A DNA stretch of 26,197 nucleotides, taken from the NCBI GenBank assembly GCA_031254955.1, contig JAIRTK010000019.1, positions 1 through 26,197 on the forward strand. Direction: 5' to 3'. Made by a program: the position numbers and the translations under genes. Position 1 is the first letter of the stretch, and the number at the start of each line of letters is the position of its first letter. The stretch is from Opitutaceae bacterium (GTDB lineage Bacteria > Verrucomicrobiota > Verrucomicrobiia > Opitutales > Opitutaceae). Positions 23,106 through 26,197 of this stretch are shown piece by piece. The notes beneath the pieces were generated by a model. It worked only from the letters and a program-made list of their open reading frames with translations, was not told where the DNA came from and made no database searches.

Positions 23106-24341
23106 TCAGTCTTCCGTCCGCTGTTGTGCTTCGTCCTCTGGCTCAATTTCCTCCTTGCGAAGGATGATTACGTCTCCCCGGCGCTCGCTTGCGATGCCCA
23201 TGCTCACATGGAGCACATCCACAAAAGCTGCGATGTCGCTGGCGGGAAAATAACCGCTTACCGGCTCCGCCTTCATGTCGGACAGCGATTCGTCCATCAC
23301 GAGACGCGTGTTTGCGCTGCCATCGGGCAACTGTGAATGGCTGTTGATCAACGCCACCGCCTCGGCCAGTGGTGTCGCGGAAAACTCCAGCCGCGAAACG
23401 CGCCAGGCCAGGCGCTCGTTGATTTCATCGGGGGTCACTGCCATCAAGACAGGAGCGTCTGCCGCTGCCGCGGTTTCCACCACGAGGCGCTCGCGCATGC
23501 CAAGCGTCGCCACGAGGACAGGCCCGGCGGTTGAGTCGATTGCGGGCTTGGGCGTGCTCGTTTTCTGCGCGTCCACATCCGCTGCCGTGATTGTTTCCTG
23601 CATTGCCGTGTCCGGCTGGGATGCAGGTTTTTCCACGGCGACACACCCTTCGGTGACCAGGACTTCCGTCTGCTCATTGCCAAGGTCCACGGAGAACGCT
23701 GTGCCGACCGCCCTCACTTCAATGTCTCCGGCCGCAACCACAAACGGACGTGACAATTCTTTCGCGACTTGGAAATACGCCTCGCCGCTCACCAGAACGA
23801 CCCGGCGGACGGTGTCATCGTAGCGCATGTCAATGACGGCGCCCTGCCTGATTTCCACCATCGAACCATCCGGCAGTTCACGTTGTTCGGGGCTTATGAC
23901 AGTCACGATGCTTTGTCTGGGGTGCGCGGGCACGGTCTCTTCGGAGCTTGCGGTCACAACAGATGCCGGCAGCGCATCAAACGGCGGCAATTCCATGATT
24001 TCGCGCCGCCGCTGCCACAGGGAGGCAAAGGCGATTACCACGACGGCGCAAGTCGCCGCGGCTGCGATTTGCACCCGCCGCGTGCGGCGTCGGCGCGCCT
24101 GGCGGCGGAGCGTGCGCGCGCGCAGTTCGCGCACAAGCGCGCTCTTTTCATCAGCGAGCAACGGGCGGTCAAGAGCCGACCATGCGCGCGAGCAGTATTC
24201 AAACGCGACCTCGTGCCGTGTGTCCGCTGAGCGCCATTGCACAAACTCCGCTACCTCCGCCGCCGACAGGCCGGCGTCATGCCGGGCGACCCAGCAGGCG
24301 GCGGCCTCGAAAATGGCTTTCTGGTCGGAGTCTTTGTTCAT
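23106..24341 (-). CDS. FecR-type anti-sigma factor / sigma regulator
   Basis: The product has 411 residues. Residues 8-55 match the N-terminal cytoplasmic module of FecR proteins (A-C-W-V-A-R-H-D-A-G-L-S, then F-x-x-W), which holds the sigma factor. An Arg-rich stretch at 70-89 precedes a single membrane helix near 90-109. The periplasmic FecR domain runs from about 143 to 240 (L-P-D-G-S-M-V-E-I-R-Q-G-A, then V-S-G-E-A-Y-F-Q-V, then V-G-T-A-F-S-V). A Thr/Ala-rich linker follows. The C-terminal module near 310-400 (L-E-F-S-A-T-P-L-A-E-A-V) resembles the DUF4974/STN-like part that meets the receptor. The start ATG overlaps the sigma-factor stop as ATGA, so the two are translationally coupled. 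The protein should relay receptor occupancy to the sigma factor. Confidence 0.9.
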   Translation of the reverse strand: MNKDSDQKAIFEAAACWVARHDAGLSAAEVAEFVQWRSADTRHEVAFEYCSRAWSALDRPLLADEKSALVRELRARTLRRQARRRRTRRVQIAAAATCAVVVIAFASLWQRRREIMELPPFDALPASVVTASSEETVPAHPRQSIVTVISPEQRELPDGSMVEIRQGAVIDMRYDDTVRRVVLVSGEAYFQVAKELSRPFVVAAGDIEVRAVGTAFSVDLGNEQTEVLVTEGCVAVEKPASQPDTAMQETITAADVDAQKTSTPKPAIDSTAGPVLVATLGMRERLVVETAAAADAPVLMAVTPDEINERLAWRVSRLEFSATPLAEAVALINSHSQLPDGSANTRLVMDESLSDMKAEPVSGYFPASDIAAFVDVLHVSMGIASERRGDVIILRKEEIEPEDEAQQRTED

Positions 24342-24925
24342 GTTTTGTTTTGCTTTGTTTCAATCGCGCCGCGCTTGGCAAAAAATGTCACCAGCCTCAA
24401 GATGCCACGACAGACCTGTTGCCCGACGGCGGCCTCGGTGGTGGAGAGGAGCGTGGCGACCTCGCGCTGCGGCATTCCCTGGAGTTTGCGAAGGAGGATG
24501 ATTTCACGGCATTGCGGCGGGAGCGAGTCGATGGCATCGGCCAGCAACGCAATTTCATCACTGACGGACGCGGCTTCGACGGGATCCTTGCCATCATCTA
24601 TGACGTCCAGCACGGCCAAATCTGACACGGCAACTATCGGGGATTTTTTCTGGCGTCGGATCGAGTCGATTGCCAGATGCCTGGCCACCGTGAACAAAAA
24701 CGCCTTGACTGACCCGATGGGCCTGGCTGCGTTTGCGAGCCACGTGCGCAAGTAGGATTCCTGCACGATATCCTCGACATCGACGGAGGGAAAGGATCTG
24801 CGGATGTAGGATTCGAGATGAGTGTTATGGGCATGCACCTCGTCTTCGAACCAGCGCGTTTTTTCCATCGGAATGGTCGCGCAGGGCGGCGTGCAGAGAG
24901 GAGACTCATGTGAAATATTGCTCAT
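24338..24925 (-). CDS. ECF (FecI-like) RNA polymerase sigma factor
   Basis: This sigma factor has 195 residues when started at ATG 24925. ATG 24868 (176 residues) is also possible, and the frame is open upstream to 25045, which would add an unlikely leader. Region 2 lies near residues 30-100, with D-V-E-D-I-V-Q-E-S-Y-L-R-T-W (core-polymerase and -10 contact) and A-F-L-F-T-V-A-R-H-L-A-I-D. Region 4 lies near 120-180, with L-P-P-Q-C-R-E-I-I-L-L-R-K-L-Q-G-M-P-Q-R-E-V-A, a helix-turn-helix that reads -35 DNA. No region 3 is present, as is normal for ECF factors. It is coupled to the FecR gene by a 4-bp overlap. By analogy to FecI it should transcribe the receptor gene, and possibly the downstream cluster, when the receptor is occupied. 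Confidence 0.92.
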   Translation of the reverse strand: MSNISHESPLCTPPCATIPMEKTRWFEDEVHAHNTHLESYIRRSFPSVDVEDIVQESYLRTWLANAARPIGSVKAFLFTVARHLAIDSIRRQKKSPIVAVSDLAVLDVIDDGKDPVEAASVSDEIALLADAIDSLPPQCREIILLRKLQGMPQREVATLLSTTEAAVGQQVCRGILRLVTFFAKRGAIETKQNKT

Positions 24926-25232
24926 GGAGCTTGGTAAGAAAGTCCGTAAATTTGTCGGCAGTGTGATGGATATGTTTTTCCTTGTGTCAAGTTTGAGTGG
25001 TTGCGGCGAGGGTGATGGCGCCGGCCAAGTGGCAATGAAAAACAAAAGGCGCGTAGCCCTCCGTTTCGCGCAGACGGGTTTGTGCTCCGAGACGATTTTG
25101 ATACGCAGGAAGTCGGGTGCGTTCTATCGCGAAGGCGCGGCGAAGACCTCGGCATATTGAATATTTCGGTTTTTGGGAACGCTCAGGAAATGGGCGGTGC
25201 CCCGTCCGAGTGTCGCGAGGCTGGTGTATCGG

Positions 25233-25269
25233 AAAAACGGGGTGATTTTTGCCCGCACTTCCCGTTTTT
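25233..25269. terminator. Possible bidirectional terminator hairpin
   Basis: AAAAACGGG (25233-25241) and CCCGTTTTT (25261-25269) are exact reverse complements with a 19-nt loop. The stem ends in a run of T in either direction. Only four base pairs are G-C and the loop is long, so strength is doubtful. It would separate the transposase remnant from the sigma gene. Confidence 0.3.
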
Positions 25270-25281
25270 TGCCAGCAAACC

Positions 25282-25312
25282 GCCGCCACAACGCAAATGT
25301 GCCTGTGGCGGC
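25282..25312. repeat. 9-bp inverted repeat (hairpin)
   Basis: GCCGCCACA (25282-25290) and TGTGGCGGC (25304-25312) pair perfectly around a 13-nt loop. The stem is GC-rich. There is no T-run directly after it on either strand, so a simple terminator is unlikely. It could belong to the end region of the neighbouring insertion-sequence remnant. Confidence 0.45.
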
Positions 25313-25344
25313 AATCGGCGGCATTTTTAAGTAAGCAAGGTTTT

Positions 25345-26197
25345 TTAAAGAACAAAAGTTGGCGTCACCCCCAGTCGTGCCGTTCGCCCGTGAGCAATCC
25401 GTCCCCCGCTGAAAACCACTCGCTGTGCCTCGACTCGCGCAATTCCGTGTCACGCCTCCATCGGTGTTCGCCCGCCCAAATGCTGATGTGGACGCACTGC
25501 GTTATACCAAAACGAAAAATCCCCCAGCACGCCCCCCAGCATGTCCGCGTCGGTGACCTCCCACGCATCGAGTTTTTATTTGAGTGTCAGGAAAACCGCT
25601 CCACGCGCCCGTTCTGCCAGGGGCATCCCAAGTCCGACCGCTGATGCCGTATCCCCAGCAAACGCAGCCTCCATCGAAAACGCCGCGAGCAAAAACACGC
25701 CTTATTGTCGGTTCGCAGCGCTTTTGGCTTTCCGCACGCCGCAATCGCAAAACACAAGTGCCCGAGCAGTGCTCACGAGCATGTTTTCGCGGCAACGCAC
25801 AGCCACGCGGCCCGCCGCGTGCCGTGGTCAACGATGCCCGGTATCGAATGCACCTCGCCGCAAGCGTCCGCCTTTCCCGTCAAGTCCACCCCAAAAAAAC
25901 TGCATTCGCCGGCAGCCCGCACGGCATCCGCCATTTGAACCGCTCGCGCACCCACGCCACTTCCGCCCTATGCCGCCTGAGTGTATAACTGACAAACGTC
26001 TTCCCCGCCGAGACACCCCGCGCCGCCGCGAAGCGTCGGTTGAAAAAAAGCGAAAGCGTCCGGCACCCCGGCCCCCTCGCCGACAACGCCGCCAATTTTA
26101 TAATCTCGCCGACCACCACCCCCGGCTTGCGCCGGCAAACGCCTGCCCGCCCGCCGTCATCTTTGTGCCATTACCATCCAGATAGCCCCCGTGCCCC
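25345..26197 (-). pseudogene. Decayed DDE (rve-type, IS481/IS3-like) transposase
   Basis: Reading the minus strand across frames rebuilds an integrase-core transposase. It runs from K-P-G-V-V-V-G-E-I-I-K-L near the window edge, through V-S-Y-T-L-R-R-H-R, G-V-D-L-T-G-K-A-D (first catalytic Asp, near 25874-25890), L-R-T-D-N (second Asp, 25701-25718) and W-Q-N-G-R-V-E-R-F (catalytic Glu, 25599-25601), to W-Y-N-A-V-R-P-H-Q-H-L-G-G-R-T-P (25461-25509). The catalytic triad is therefore recognisable, but the gene is dead. A frameshift lies at a T-run just before G-V-D-L-T and another just after V-E-R-F. Stops occur at 25773-25775 (TGA), 25576-25578 (TAA) and 25450-25452 (TGA, where Trp is expected). 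The residual frame ends with TAA at 25345. The 5' end lies beyond or near the window edge. No terminal inverted repeats could be fixed. Confidence 0.82.

Larger units (their letters stand above)
24926..25344. other. Non-coding stretch between sigma factor and transposase remnant
   Basis: I see no convincing gene here. Short open frames occur on both strands but have no recognisable family. The stretch holds two hairpin-forming inverted repeats (25233-25269 and 25282-25312). A TTGACA lies on the minus strand at 24990-24985, upstream of the sigma gene, but no convincing -10 box stands at the right distance. The sigma-gene promoter is expected in this stretch. The edge of the decayed insertion sequence may also lie here. 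Confidence 0.5.

Noticed and set aside
24961..24990. A sigma-70-type promoter for the sigma-factor gene based on TTGACA at 24990-24985
   Set aside because: At 16-18 bp spacing the -10 hexamers are CATCAC, ATCACA and TCACAC, which are poor. One half-site is not enough.
25046..25355. Small genes in the gap between the sigma factor and the transposase remnant
   Set aside because: The open frames on both strands are short, overlap hairpins, and show no recognisable family or start context.

Overview
The window is GC-rich DNA from a Gram-negative bacterium with an outer membrane, most likely a member of Verrucomicrobiota close to Opitutaceae. This placement is an inference. It rests on several features occurring together: a FecI/FecR-type regulatory pair, an STN-containing TonB-dependent receptor, autotransporters with PATR-type beta-strand repeats, and a giant secreted protein that ends in a Gly-rich/hydrophobic/basic sorting tail. 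Degenerate intergenic repeats built on AACCGCGAATG and CGCAAAG words point the same way.

Layout. Positions 1-192 (+) hold the C-terminal end of an AraC-family regulator. Positions 193-1033 are non-coding and repeat-rich: a hexamer microsatellite, a perfect 30-bp inverted repeat with palindromic arms, and a 29-bp tandem repeat. From 25 kb back to 1 kb every gene lies on the minus strand. In order of transcription these are: ECF sigma factor (24925-24338), FecR-type anti-sigma factor (24341-23106, overlapping by 4 bp), TonB-dependent receptor (22785-19327), three autotransporters (19245-17323, 17265-14482 and 13361-6732), a secreted glycerophosphodiester phosphodiesterase-like protein between the second and third autotransporters (14358-13534), a GlpT/UhpT-type organophosphate antiporter (6584-5235), and a 1390-residue multidomain surface protein (5206-1034). 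The right end, 25345-26197 (-), is a decayed DDE transposase with several stops and frameshifts.

How the genes may work together (inference). The receptor carries the N-terminal STN signalling domain that normally contacts a FecR protein, so substrate binding could release the ECF sigma factor and switch on the locus. A GGAA-N16-CGTGTC element in front of the receptor gene is a candidate target. The autotransporters and the BNR/Ig/pectate-lyase-like protein would act at the surface. The phosphodiesterase would release a phosphorylated alcohol such as glycerol 3-phosphate in the periplasm or outside, and the antiporter would import it. The locus therefore reads as a possible surface-to-cytoplasm acquisition system for a phosphodiester-containing polymer or lipid head group. 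No gene proves the substrate.

The most striking sequence feature is the third autotransporter. Its passenger contains 26 copies of a GLW-type repeat unit arranged as a large internal duplication, and about 480 bp of the two copies are roughly 95% identical.
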